In this document: positions 1 through 12,000 of the stretch, in pieces
Layout: each line of letters begins with the position of its first letter
Numbering within the stretch: position 1 is the first letter of the stretch
The notes under the pieces: model-generated
Database searches by the model: none
Told to the model about the DNA's origin: nothing
The model's input: the letters and a program-made list of their open reading frames with translations, nothing else
Assembly (NCBI GenBank): GCA_026874595.1
Contig: CM049315.1
Span: forward strand, 10,744,664-10,808,663
DNA from: Sipunculus nudus
Taxonomy: Eukaryota > Annelida > Sipuncula > Golfingiida > Sipunculidae
Direction: 5' to 3'
DNA: 64,000 bases
Made by a program: the position numbers and the translations under genes

Positions 1-165
1 AGTTACTGAAGTTAGACGGGAATCAATTTTTGCACAGTTAATATGGCAAATCATATGTTGTATTATGTTGTGTTCTTCTTGCAATTGTTCACTTTTTCAA
101 TGTATAACTTTTGTAATGATTGTTGTACTCTTCGAAATCGGAGGAAATAAAGATCAATCAATCTA
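1..165 (+). mobile_element. Possible 3' end of a LINE-like retroelement
   Basis: T-rich sequence ending in GAAATAAAGATCAATCAATC, which looks like the short tandem tail of many CR1/Jockey-type LINEs. It runs in from outside the window and no ORF is visible. It could equally be a 3' UTR of an upstream gene with AATAAA near 145. Confidence 0.3.
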
Positions 166-1202
166 TACATGTAAACCAAACAGAGGAGGCTTCTAAAAGT
201 GCGGGTCGCTTATTTTGTGTAGACGTATGTTTGCCCTGGGCCTGCATAGTTCCGGCCAGTGGTCACTGGCGTTGAAGAGCAGTACAACAAACTGGAATTA
301 ATCAGCCTGGGGTATCCAGTGATGTAGATAAAGCCATCTTATGTCAATAATTAATGCATTGGCAGGGCTGGGGAGGGGGGGGGGGGGCCGAATAAAAGTC
401 GTGAATAAAAATGCTTTCGCCTTATTTAGTTGTAGAAAGACCGTGAAAGAATGCTTTAATTCAAGTCTTTAATCCGCGTACTTTTGCACATATATAGCGA
501 TTTCGAGTTCAAATTAACGTTTACTCTTTTTAGTTTCTTAAATTGACCTCATTACTCTTTTAACTGCGCATCTCATAATAAGAAAATATAGGATATCGCT
601 TGCTTCAATAGCATTAATGAATCATCTTGAATGAATCTTATGAGCCTGTTAAATTACCTCGAATGTTCAAATCAAAAAGTGTTGAAAATTGAGCAAAATT
701 ATTTTCATCCCCAAAAAGGAATATACAGTATTATGTGTTGGAAAATTATATGAAGAAACTCAAGATATTCTGGATTGAGGATATACCAGATGGTTAGCCG
801 GGTCAGTTGTCTTCTGTCCGTACTCCGATGGATTGTCCCCTCACAATCCTCAGCAATTTAATTAAGGCTCATGTCAGTAATAATCCCTTGTATCGCTTAC
901 ACGTGTGGCTTGTCATCGGAGCCCCGACATGCGTAGGCCTATATCTATCATCTATAGACATTTCTTATCCAGTCGATCTGGAAAAGAAATATTTGTCTTA
1001 TTTAGGTCTTAACAGCCAAAATAACATATTTAAAGTGACCATATAGCTTTATATGTATTGAGGGTTGTAGTTTAAGTTATACTTTTATGTTTATTCGTTA
1101 GCAGACCTTGTTTTTTCCTCGGGACGACCAATTCAGTATACACAGCATATCGGTAACTGTATCGACGTAGCGATTCGATTCGTATTGGTATATTGATACA
1201 GC

Positions 1203-1264
<62 letters not shown>

Positions 1265-1395
1265 ATATTTAATATATTTATATATATAATGTTTATCCAT
1301 TTTTTAGTGCCCCCTGTGAATTTCTGTCAGCGTACGGCCCTAATTGTTGTCGGATATTTGCTTTCCATGTTCATATCTTGTAAATGTCTATTATT
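166..1395. other. Intergenic, no gene recognised; poly(G) and TA microsatellite
   Basis: Holds a G run at about 374-387 and a TA dinucleotide tract at about 1206-1290. The open frames at 807-1046 and 1193-1462 show no family resemblance; the second is created by the TA tract. Confidence 0.5.
1206..1290. repeat. (TA)n microsatellite
   Basis: About 80 bp of near-perfect TA dinucleotides with a few interruptions. Confidence 0.9.
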
Positions 1396-3347
1396 GTATC
1401 CCGAGACAAAGTCGGGGGATACTATGTTTTCACACCGGTCCCGCCGCCGCTGCCGCATATAATTCTTGTTGACGCGATAACTCAAAAAATATTTCACGGA
1501 TCTTTACCAAACTTGGTATATGTATAGATATGAGTGAGAGGACGACGCCTATTTAAAATGAGGTCATGACCTTGACTAAGAGAGTGTCCTTGACCTTGAA
1601 TAGGTCAAATTTTGGGGAAAATTACAAAAATTATTAAATATCCCAAGAAATCTTGCATGAATTGATCCAAAAATCAAGTTGATCGAAGATCATGGATAGG
1701 GTTGTCATGTTCCAGAAACTGGTGGCGCCTTCTATTATTCTATAATTGTTTTCGTGCCGTTTAATTTCCTATCATTGCCACTTAACAGTACTGTGAGCAT
1801 TATAAGTCAAAAACTAATGGACAGATTTCTTTTATATTATGCATATACCTAGATATGGGTTATGGGATGATGTTTATTTAATTGGAGTCATGACCTTTCC
1901 TATGAGAGTGGCCTTGACCTTAAATATTGCCATATATGGTGAAAATCACACAAAATCATTAATATCTCAATAAGGGATGCATGGATTGGTCCAAAAATCA
2001 ACTTGACCGAAGATCTTGGATAGTGTTGTCATGTACCGGAAACTGATAGCACCACCTGTTATTCTTTTACTTGTTTTCGTGCCGTTTAATACCCCCATCA
2101 TTGTCATTTAACAGTACTGTGAGCATTATAAGTCAAAAAGTATCAGACAGATTTCTTTCATATTATGCATATACATAGACATGGGTTATGGGATGATGTT
2201 TATATAAATTTGGGTCATGACCTTTCCTATTAGAGTGGCCTTGACCTTGCATATTGCCATATATGGTGAAAATTACACAAAATCATTAATATCGCAATAA
2301 GGGGTGCATGGATTGGTCAAAAAATCAACTTGATCGAAGATCTTGGATAGTATTGTCATGTACCGGAAACAGGTGGCGCCACCTGTTATTCTTTTACTTG
2401 TTTTCGTGCCGTTTAATACCCCATCATCGCCACTCAACAGTACTGTGAGAATTATAAGTCAAAACTAATAGACAGATTTCTTTCATATTATGCATATACA
2501 TAGACATGGGTTAGGGAATGATGTATATTGAAATTGGGGTCATGACCTTTTCTATGAGAGTGACCTTGACCTTGAATATTGACATATATAGTGAAAATCA
2601 CACAAAATCATTAATTTCTCAATAGGGGATGCATTGATTGGTCCAAAAAACAACTAGCCCGAAGATCTTGGATAGTGTTGTCATGTACCGGAAACTGATA
2701 GCACCACCTGTTATTCTTTTACTTGTTTTCGTGCCGTTTAATACCCCCATCATTGCCACTTAACAGTACTGTGAGCATTATAAGTAAAAAAATAATGGAC
2801 AAATTTCTTTCATATTATGCATATACATAGACTTGGGTTAGGGGATGATGTAGGTATATATAAATTTGGGTCATGACTTTTCCTATGAGAGCGGCCTTGA
2901 CCTTGAATATTGCCATATATGGTTAAAATTACACAAAATCATTAATATCTCAATAAGGGGTGCATGGATTGGTCCAAAAATCAACTATCTTGGAAAGTGT
3001 TGTCATGTAACGGAAACTGATAGCGCCACCTGTTATTCTTTTACTTGTTTTCGTTCCGTTTAATACCCCCATCATTGCCACTCAACAGTACTGTGAGCAT
3101 TATAAGTCAAAAACTAATGGACAAATTTCCTTCATATTATGCATTTACAATATTATACATAGACATGGGTTAGGGGATGATGTATATATAAATTGGGGTC
3201 ATGACCTTTTCTATGAGAGTGACCTTTTCCATGAGTGTGGTCTGATATTAATTGTTGCTGAAGATGGGGGGCCTAATTTAAAAAAAAAAAAAGGGGGGGG
3301 GGGATTAATTTTCTGGGGATACTATGGCACCTGTGGTGCCAAGAAAT
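1396..3347. mobile_element. GTATCCC-family element, long copy with internal ~325-bp tandem units
   Basis: The left end reads GTATCCCGAGAC. The right end reads TTCTGGGGATAC near 3311-3322 and finishes in GTGCCAAGAAAT; other copies have GTCTGGGGATAC, the inverted counterpart of the left end. Between them lie about five tandem units of roughly 320-330 bp. Landmarks recur: TTATGCATATACATAGA, GGTCATGACC, TGACCTTGACCTTGA, CTCAATAAGG and GGTGGCGCCACC or a degenerate form. No coding capacity is seen, so it is non-autonomous. Related copies lie at 21732-21983 and 35094-36380. Superfamily unknown; target-site duplications could not be fixed. Confidence 0.7.
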
Positions 3348-5130
3348 ATCCATTTCATATTATTTATATGTTTTCGTGAAGTTTGGCCCTACTAAAGTTA
3401 CTATAGTTTTATTATGTTATATGACCGTCGCCTTATATATAATTCGTTCATTTATACCACGTATTTAACATATATTTTTATGTTATTAGTAGTCACCTTG
3501 TTTTAATATTCAGAACTTGGTATATTACAGTAAAAAACGAAAGGGAAAAGAGCTATGAATAAAGTTAGAATTTAAGGGATATGTTTAATTAAGTATGTGA
3601 CTTTTCGCTCTACTCAAAGTGCGACTTTACTTTCTGTGACTTTTTCCTACAAAAATGTGACTTTATTTCTGACCATAATATGTGACTTTTTTTGCGTGAC
3701 TGTATTTACTACCCAAGTTGTGACTTTATTTCCTCTGACTTTTTTCTTGTTATTTTCCTTCAGAGAAAAAAATCACGTACCTATATACAAAAGATGAAAA
3801 AGCACATCGATCGGAGTGACAAACGCAAGGCTGCATGCGCCCACTCGTGCGTATTCACGCAATAGACATACCGGTGCTTTAATCAAGCCCTAACCGTGCC
3901 AGAGCGTATTTTTTTTTTATTTAAATGCGTTAAATCAAACGTGATTCCATTCACGGACCGACGAAACACCGTGTGTGCTACAAAAACTATGAAGTAGGCC
4001 TGTTTTCAGGTCAAACCTCGTTATATTATCATATAACATAATTCCCTATAAAAAATGTGAATATAGATTTTACATAAAATGAGCCCAGTTCCTTGAAGAA
4101 CTATTTTTCCACACAAAAAAAATGAGGTTGTGTGATTTGTCCAAAAACTATTGACACATCTACGAGCACTCTAAACTCGGCAGTGACGTCACACTGGGAA
4201 ATCCCCTGTGACTTAAAATTCTAGATCTCAGTGAAAGTACAGTATTTCTGCCACTGTCAGTCCCAAGTTTTCAGAAGGGAATAAAAACAACATGCATTAA
4301 TAGATCTGAGTTTTTGATAAAATTCAAGTCCATGATGTCACATAATTAAAAGCCAATCAAATCGAGGCAAAGTCTGCATGGGATCTGGATGAAATCCTCC
4401 ATTCACACAACAAACGCACCTGGAATAGATTTACTTAACCACAAGGTGAGGTCCGGCACCCAGCTGGCACAAGGCCCTATGCACTCCTCCCTTTGATAAG
4501 CCACCGCAGCTTCTTCTAAAAAAAGATTTTAAAAAATTTACGGTGTAGACATCACCCGAAACATTTCCGGATCTTATATATAGGCGTGCTCCTTTTCAAA
4601 GTTTTCTAATATTAGTTTTCATGGTTTGACCCTCCTCCCCTTTAATAATGTGCTTGATCCGCCCCTGCTTAATGCTGCTTATTCCTGTTATTTTGGCCTA
4701 CATAAATATTTCTGGATGAATTTCTGTATGTTCTTTATATATTAGACAAATTATTGCGTAAAGACAGTTTGCTTTTATACTAAGCTAAATGGGAGTGAAG
4801 GAGCAAAAAAAAAGACTTTTAATTGTCTCGATTTCCCTTTAAAATTAGATTTTCGTTTGAGTTCAAACAATAAATCATTTTGCCACAAAAAAAAAGAAGA
4901 TGCATGAGCCCGCAAATGGTGTAAGCCCCATGCAGGAAGAGCTGACCTATTATATACATAAATACTGTATATAACCTTAAGAAATATAATGCTAAGACGA
5001 ACTCTTCAAAGGTAATCAGTCTCTATATATCAGCAGAAAAACGTTTAGCCGTATCAGGTTCAAAATAATATATATAAATATATTCTGTAATGGTGACGCA
5101 ATTGAGTTTAAATAAGCTTTTATAGGCATA
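3348..5130. other. Intergenic, no gene recognised
   Basis: Contains a degenerate minisatellite of GTGACTTT motifs at about 3596-3745 (eight copies, 15-25 bp apart) and a CRE-type TGACGTCA at 4184-4191. I see nothing else. Confidence 0.5.
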
Positions 5131-5147
5131 TATGAAGTTTGTTGTCT

Positions 5148-5148
<1 letters not shown>

Positions 5149-5206
<58 letters not shown>
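5149..5206. repeat. (TA)n microsatellite
   Basis: About 58 bp of pure TA. Confidence 0.92.
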
Positions 5207-5209
<3 letters not shown>

Positions 5210-5229
5210 GTATTATTTTTGTGTCTATT

Positions 5230-5312
5230 TACTTATTTATGTTTATGTAATGAATTGCAAGTCAACGACAAATTCCTGGAACTGAAGGTTAATAAATGTT
5301 ATCTTATCTTAT

Positions 5313-5352
<40 letters not shown>
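5230..5352 (+). mobile_element. LINE-like 3' tail with TTATC repeats
   Basis: A short segment reading GGTTAATAAATGTTATC followed by repeated TTATC units and then a second TA tract (about 5317-5350). Ends of this form are typical of LINE insertions whose tail seeded a microsatellite. No ORF remains. Confidence 0.35.
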
Positions 5353-5355
<3 letters not shown>

Positions 5356-5394
5356 GTATATATTAAACTTTTCTTTTAAAAAAGAGCCCTCTGC

Positions 5395-5880
5395 ATGCAG
5401 TGGCGGGTCCAGAGAGGGGTTCAGGGAGTTCGGACACCCTCCTCTAGGGCCCAACGAGTCATCCATGTCAGTTGCATGCCCTATATAAAAGTGTGTTCCT
5501 GTTTCTTAAGCAAAGGTATTGGGGTGCATTTGATATTTTGAAATTCTACTCCGAGCTCTACTCCTCCCCCGGGCTCCCCCTCCATCCTTGTCGACACCCT
5601 CTTTTCAACTGCATTGCTCCAGTGCGCTATGGTAGGCCAGGCCAAGATAAAATGCTTTATAGGCCAAGAAAATACCGAGCGTGCGGAGTGAAATAAGTGA
5701 GATGTTATCACATATCTGATCTTAATACAATTAAGTTATGCATAAAGCCCCGAATATGAACGTTATATTTTTCTTCGTTATGTTGAACAGTCGTATTTGT
5801 TTCAGTTTCATTAATACATTCTGCCAGGTTGTGTAAGTGCTAGGAATATTTCCAACCGTGTCCCCCACCTTGTCCACGAT
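5395..5880. other. Intergenic upstream of RRM1; GGCGGGTCCAG-type repeat fragment
   Basis: At 5400-5460 a TGGCGGGTCCAGAGAGG head and GGACACCCTC segment resemble short foldback elements seen elsewhere here (52306-52380, 59832-60010). The rest, to the promoter, shows no gene. Confidence 0.35.
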
Positions 5881-5904
5881 CCAGGCAAATGGTTCCATGT
5901 AGCA

Positions 5905-6020
5905 CCAATGGTGGCGCTTTCACCCGCCATTTGACGTCACATCGCGGGAACTGTCCTTGCCTTGGCGCACTTTTCAAGTTTGTTTTGACAGAGACAGAGG
6001 TGTCCGCTGCGCTCTTCAAA
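5905..6020 (+). promoter_or_regulatory. RRM1: RRM1 proximal promoter: CCAAT, CRE and E2F-like sites
   Basis: Within 150 bp of the start codon lie CCAAT (5905-5909), a perfect CRE TGACGTCA (5932-5939), TCGCGGGAA (5942-5950, an E2F/DP core), TTGGCGC (5962-5968, a second E2F-like core) and TTCAAA (6015-6020, reverse of a CHR). No TATA box is evident. This set fits a cell-cycle promoter switched on at G1/S by E2F, as known for ribonucleotide reductase genes. Motif positions are read directly; function is inferred. Confidence 0.6.
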
Positions 6021-6055
6021 CAAGAAAATTTTCAGTTTCCGCCAAAACTGCCAAG

Positions 6056-6074
6056 ATGTACGTCGTCAAAAGAG
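6056..6074 (+). CDS. RRM1: RRM1 exon 1 (coding part)
   Basis: Codes residues 1-6 (MYVVKR) plus the first base of codon 7, then donor GTGAGT. The start is fixed by homology to the N terminus of animal RRM1. The frame is open upstream to a TTG at 5957, but no ATG lies in that stretch. These residues begin the ATP cone. Confidence 0.93.
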
Positions 6075-9000
6075 GTGAGTATGATGGAACCTGCGCCCAT
6101 GTGACTAGATATGCCAAATCAATTATTTATTCGATCATTTATACACTTTTTCCAGGTTTTCATTGGGCCCCTTTGGCTTTGTGCTTGAAGATGACAGCTG
6201 TCAGTGTTACTTGTGTTTCCCTTGCTGGTTCCAGCTCTCACTCTCAGCTTCATGTTTTAATTTATTTTTTTAGGACGGAAATTCTTGCCTTTATTTAGTA
6301 GAAATAGGCTTTTCTTCATTCATATATTGTTAATCCTTGTGCAATTTTGTATTTTTAAAGTTCAAGACAATTTTTTTTAAAGTAGAAGTCAGAACTACAC
6401 TGAAAATTGAAATGAAAATGGAATTTTAAATTGTTACAATTCCAGTTCAGTAACTGTGGATCTGGTAAAAGTAAAACTACATGTCCTTACATTTAGTTAT
6501 GATTTAATTTGATAAGTGTCTACCTGGTCAGAATGGATGTTGCAAAAATTTGTTTCCCGACAAATTCTGCATAATTCTATTTCCCGAGAAATTTCCATAT
6601 TGGATATTGCCTACACCTGGAGTTCATGATCACAGGAGAGGTCAGGGGAACGTGCAAGGGCTGTCCCACTGAATGTTTAATTTTTCCTGTTCAAACTCAA
6701 ATTGATCCAGTAACTGGAGTCCAGAGATTGTCTTTCACTCTTAGCTGCAAATAATCCAAAATCAAAACTAAAATCATCTTGATGGGTATCTTGTCTTCAT
6801 GGATCAGTTATTGGATTCCTGCTCATAAATTTGTGGGATTTAATCACTTTGTTTTTTTTTTGGCCATATTTTCATGTGTGTTTGCTTAAAATAATATTTC
6901 CTATCACATTTGTGAGCTGATGATATTGCATTCTATGGTAATTTGTGCTTGGATTTCTCACACAGATGATAGAATTGAGCATTTTCATGTTGGTTTTAGC
7001 CCTAATTTCTATTGATTTACTTGTACATGCGTCACCAGAAAGCAATATTTACTGGTTAACATTCAGTAAAGGGTAGGAGAATACATATCGGCTTTTTTAA
7101 GCCAACATTTGCTGTATTAAAAGGGCTAAATATTGAAAGCGAATATACTGTTAAATGTTATAATTATTGGTGATTTTTAGCTCAGCTGACTATAAGTCAT
7201 CTGAGCTATAGTCGTGGTCCTTTGTCCGTCGTCCGTCTGGGCGTTAACAGGGCACGTTTTAAAACCGTTGGACCTACGAATCCAAAATTTTGCATACCAT
7301 TAGATGTCCCCAAAATCTCCTACCATACCGAAAATTGGGTCATTAGGACTTCGTTCCTTCGAGATATTAGGGAAAACCCTCCGTTTTCCATAAAAAAGCC
7401 ATTGTTACACTTCAAGGCTGCCTAATATCAAAACCACTGATCTGTTTTTGATCATATTTAGTATTCATATACTTCCATACATTTTCTATAAACATACCTA
7501 AAATTAGGTCAGTATTTGGTATTATTTTGAAGTTATGGGCCCAAATATAATGCAATTTTAAAAAAATCAGGAAATCTATTTACTCACTTTACATGAGAAT
7601 TGCTGAAGCTGGAGACTTTTTTTCAGGAATATAACTTTATTTAATCAAGATTCAATTGTTTACCCAAAATTAGATCTGAATTTTGCAAATTTTTCAAGTT
7701 ATTAGCATAAATAAAAAATCAATACCTTAAATTTTGTCCAGCTTTGGCAATGGCACATTTTTTCCCTGTAAGCACTGTTGATTTAATTTTCACAGCATAT
7801 ATACATAAGGATTTAATCTTTTAAAATCTGAAATTTCAAAGGAATTGATTGAAAAGGGTAGCTTTTATTCAAGTTTTCATACACCATGTCAAGTGTTGTT
7901 TACATCTAGCCCACCTAGTAACACAGCCTTCACTTGCACATTATGTAACCCACCCCAGGCAGCTTGCCTTGGCTCAGCTTGGCCACACCTAGCAGGCTTC
8001 CCCTCTGCCCTGCACTCCCCCCCCCCCCCCCCCCCCCCCCAGCTTGGATTTTGTATTGTACCACTAGGGTTACAATTATTAAAGTGCACATTAAATTGTG
8101 TCCACAAAGTGGTGTATTGCTATGAAAGTGTGGATGTTTATCAGATAAGTAATTCCTTACTTCAGAAAGTAAAAACTTCACCAGGTGTGAAATTGACTAT
8201 TAATTCCAGTAATAAATTATAGCTGAGATAGTAATTAGCTGAATGATATTGTAAGTCCCTCATTCAACCAACAGTATGTATATTTTATTTGAAAAGATGT
8301 TTTTATTTTATCAAATTTACTGAAGCTTTTATTTTATTTCTGTGAATAGAATTAAGCATGTACTGAAAACTCCAATGTGCAAAACTTTTAAATAGTGATT
8401 CAAGGAATAATCTTGTAGATGCCATGTTGTGGCATTATTTTCTTTTAAATTCAGTTTAAACATTTGTGATTTAAAAATAGTAAAATAAATGTGTATGCAT
8501 AATATGACCCAATATGAGCTACACCCTGGATATATAATGATTGCAACAATTCTAATATTTTAACTTATATTTCAGTTTTTTACTTTTGATATATAATGAT
8601 TGCCACTTTTAATGGAAAAAGTGGATATGCTAAAAAAATAGGCTTATTTATAAACTTAAAAGCATTATTCCCATGAAAGTGAAATAAAGGTTTTAGTCCA
8701 TTCTGTCCACTTGCCTGTCCATCTGTAAATTTTCATATGCATCACAGTATCTCAAAACTTTTACTGTTTTTCTTCATGACAGTCTTGTCAGAGTATTAGT
8801 TTGCAATCATATATTTAGAACTTTACTATAACCAAGTAGAAGGGCCCCTTTCCTCTTAGCTTCTCATATTCTTATATAAATGAAAAACATTACAATAGAA
8901 TATTTTGCACTTGCAAAAATTTCAAACTTCAGCTGAGCGCCGAGACCCATGGGTCCCTTGTTTTATATTTTCATTTTTAAAAAAAATGAATCTGATAAAA

Positions 9001-12000
9001 ACTTTTAATGGAAAGTGGATATGCTAAAAAATAGGCTTATATATAAACTTAAATGCATTATTCCCTTGAAGGTGAAATAAAGGTATTAGTCCATTCTGTC
9101 CACTTGCCTGTCCATCTGTAAATTTTCATATGCATCACAGTATCTCAAAAACTTTTACTGTTTTCCTTCATGACAGTCTTGTCAGAGTATTAGTTTGCAA
9201 TCATATATTTAGAACTTTAATATAACTAAGTCGGAGGGCCCCTTTCCTCTTGGTTTCTAATATGCTTATATAAATGAAAAACATTACAAAAGAATATTTT
9301 GCATATTTTTCATTTGCAAAAATTTCAAACTTCAGCTGAGCGCTGTGACCCATGGGTCCCTTGTTTTTTTCTGGTTTATTGTTATCTTTAAGGTAGTCAT
9401 AAAAATGTGAATGTGTGATAACGTGTGTCATTTACTTTCAGATGGTCGTGATGAAAAAGTGATGTTTGATAAGATCACATCCAGGATCTCCAAGCTGTGT
9501 TATGGTCTCAACTCAGAATTTGTGGATCCCGTAAGCATGATCAGATTTTATATAAATAAAGACATTTTATTTATCTTAAAAATGGTAGGGCTTGTACCAT
9601 CCTTCTCTGTTTTACTGTCATGTGACACTTGATTTTAGGAATTTTATAACTATGATTATTTTCCCCTTTGTAGTTCTGCAAGATTTGTAGTGTTAACTGT
9701 AAAGATTGTTACAGTTTATACATAAATTTTCTTAGATGCATATTTTTTTATATTTTGCTAATATAAGTTTTGCTAAATGTAATTTTACTTGGCTTGAAGG
9801 AGGTGGCCCAGGACTTGATCGTTTTGTACTTGATCAGCCTGGACAGGAATTGCACTTGGAATCTGATATTGTGAACTCCACTACATCACTCATGTAATCT
9901 GACACAATTGTGTTTTTGTTTTAACCACCTCTTTGTTATCTTTATTGAAAGAAATTTCTCATGAAATGTTCCATATTTGATGTTTTACAGACTGCAATAA
10001 CAATGAAAGTGATCAGTGGTTTGTATCCAGGGGTTACCACAGTGGAGCTTGACAACCTGGCTGCTGAGACTGCTGCTACCATGACAACCAAGCATCCTGA
10101 CTATGCTATCCTTGCAGCCCGTATAGCTGTATCAAATCTGCACAAAGAAACCAAAAAAATATTCAGTGGTAGGTAACCCTGTGCTTTACATGTTCTCTGC
10201 TGATAGATGTATTTGTAAAGACATTTGATTATAATTAGCTCAGCTGACTATAAGTCATCTGAGCTATAGTCATGGTCCATTGTCCGTCGTCCGTCCGTCT
10301 GTCCGTCTGGATGTCCGTCCGTAAGACTGGCACGTTTCGACACCGTTGGACCTACGAATCTGAATTTCGGCATACAGTTAGATGTCCCCATAATCTCCTA
10401 CCATGCCAAAAATTGGGTCAATAGGACTTCGTTCCCCTGAGATATTAAGGAAAAACCTCAATTTTTTATTAAAAATCTATTTTCACACTTCAGGACTGCC
10501 TAAAATCAAAACCACTCATCTGGTTTTCTTCATATTTACCATAAATATTCCTCTATATAGTTCCTATATACATGCCAGATATTAAGTCAGTATTATATAA
10601 TTTAAAAAAGTTATGGGCCCAAACATAATGGACTTTGTAAAAAAATCAGGAAGATATTTGGTCACTTAAGACCAAAAGTGTTAAAGGTAGGGACTTTTTT
10701 CCAGTAATACAACTTATATTAATCAAAATTTAATTGTATACCAAAAATTAGATCAAAATTTGTTAAATTTTTTTAAATATTGGCAAAAATATAAAATTGG
10801 TACCTTAAATTTTGCCCAACTTTGGCCATGGCACGTTTTTTTCCTGTAAGTACTGTGGATTTAATTTTCACACCATGTATACATAAGGATTTAATCTGTT
10901 AAAATCTGAAATTTGAAAATAAAAGCTGCAAAATTAGGCTAGTTATTGAATTTTTTTGGAGGCTCTTGTTGTATTCCCTTACATTGTCAAGCAGTCCACT
11001 TTGATGACTGTAGGTCATTCAGTGCACATCTCTATGCTCCCCAGGCTGTTGACATAATTTTAGATGTCCCCAAAATCTCCTACCATACCGTAGGAAAATT
11101 GGGTCATTAGGACTTTGTTCAGGACTTCGAGATATTAAGGAAAAAAAAACTCTGTTTTCCATAAAAAAAGCCATTGTTACACTTCAGGGCTGCCTAATAT
11201 CAAAACCACTGATCTGTTTTTGATCGTATTTAGGATTCACATTCTTTTATACATTTTCTATGAACATACCAAAAATTAGGTTAGTATTGGGTATTATTTT
11301 GAAGTTATGGGCCAAAACATAATGCAATTTGTTAAAAAATCAGGAAATATATTTACTCACATGAGAATTGCTGAACCTAGAGACTTTTTTTCAGGAATAT
11401 AACTTAATTTAATCAAGATTCAATTGTTTACCCAAAATTAGATATGAATTTTGCAAATTTTTCAAGTTATTAGCATAAATAAAAAATCAATACCTTAAAT
11501 TTTGTCCAACTTTGGCACTGTTGATTTAATTTTCACAGCATATATACATAAGGATTTAATCTTTTAAAATCTGAAATTTCAAAGAAATTGATTGGAAAGA
11601 ATAGCTTTTATTCATGTTTTCATACACCATGTCAAGTGTTGTTTACATCTAGCCCACCTAGTAGTACAGCCTTCACTTGCATTATGTAACCCACCCCAGG
11701 CAGCTTGCCTTGACCCAGCTTGGCCACTACTAGCAGGCTTCTCCTCTGCTCTGCACTCCCTCCCCCCCCCCCCCCCCCCCCTAGATGGTGCATAAACTAG
11801 ATGAATGTTATTATTTTCTGAATGTGATTCATTCTTATTCTAGGCTATGCTACATTTTAGATTTTGTATTGTACCACCAGGGTTACAATGATTAAAGTGT
11901 ACATTTAATTGTGTCCACAAAGTGGTGTATTGCTATGAAAGTGTGGATGTTCATGAGATAAGTAATTCCTTACTTCAGAGGAGTAAAAACTTCACCAGGT

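Noticed and set aside
1193-1462. Open frame encoding Tyr-Ile repeats
   Set aside because: Created by the TA microsatellite. The same holds for the frames over 5132-5488, 41939-42196 and 60448-60651.
5957-6055. N-terminal extension of RRM1
   Set aside because: The frame is open back to a TTG at 5957 but has no ATG. Animal R1 proteins start at the residues encoded from 6056, and this stretch holds the 5' UTR and promoter motifs.
7845-8222. Open frames with runs of Pro or Gly
   Set aside because: Produced by poly(C) tracts inside repeat elements (also 11592-11795, 24777-25100, 33870-34055, 58095-58355).
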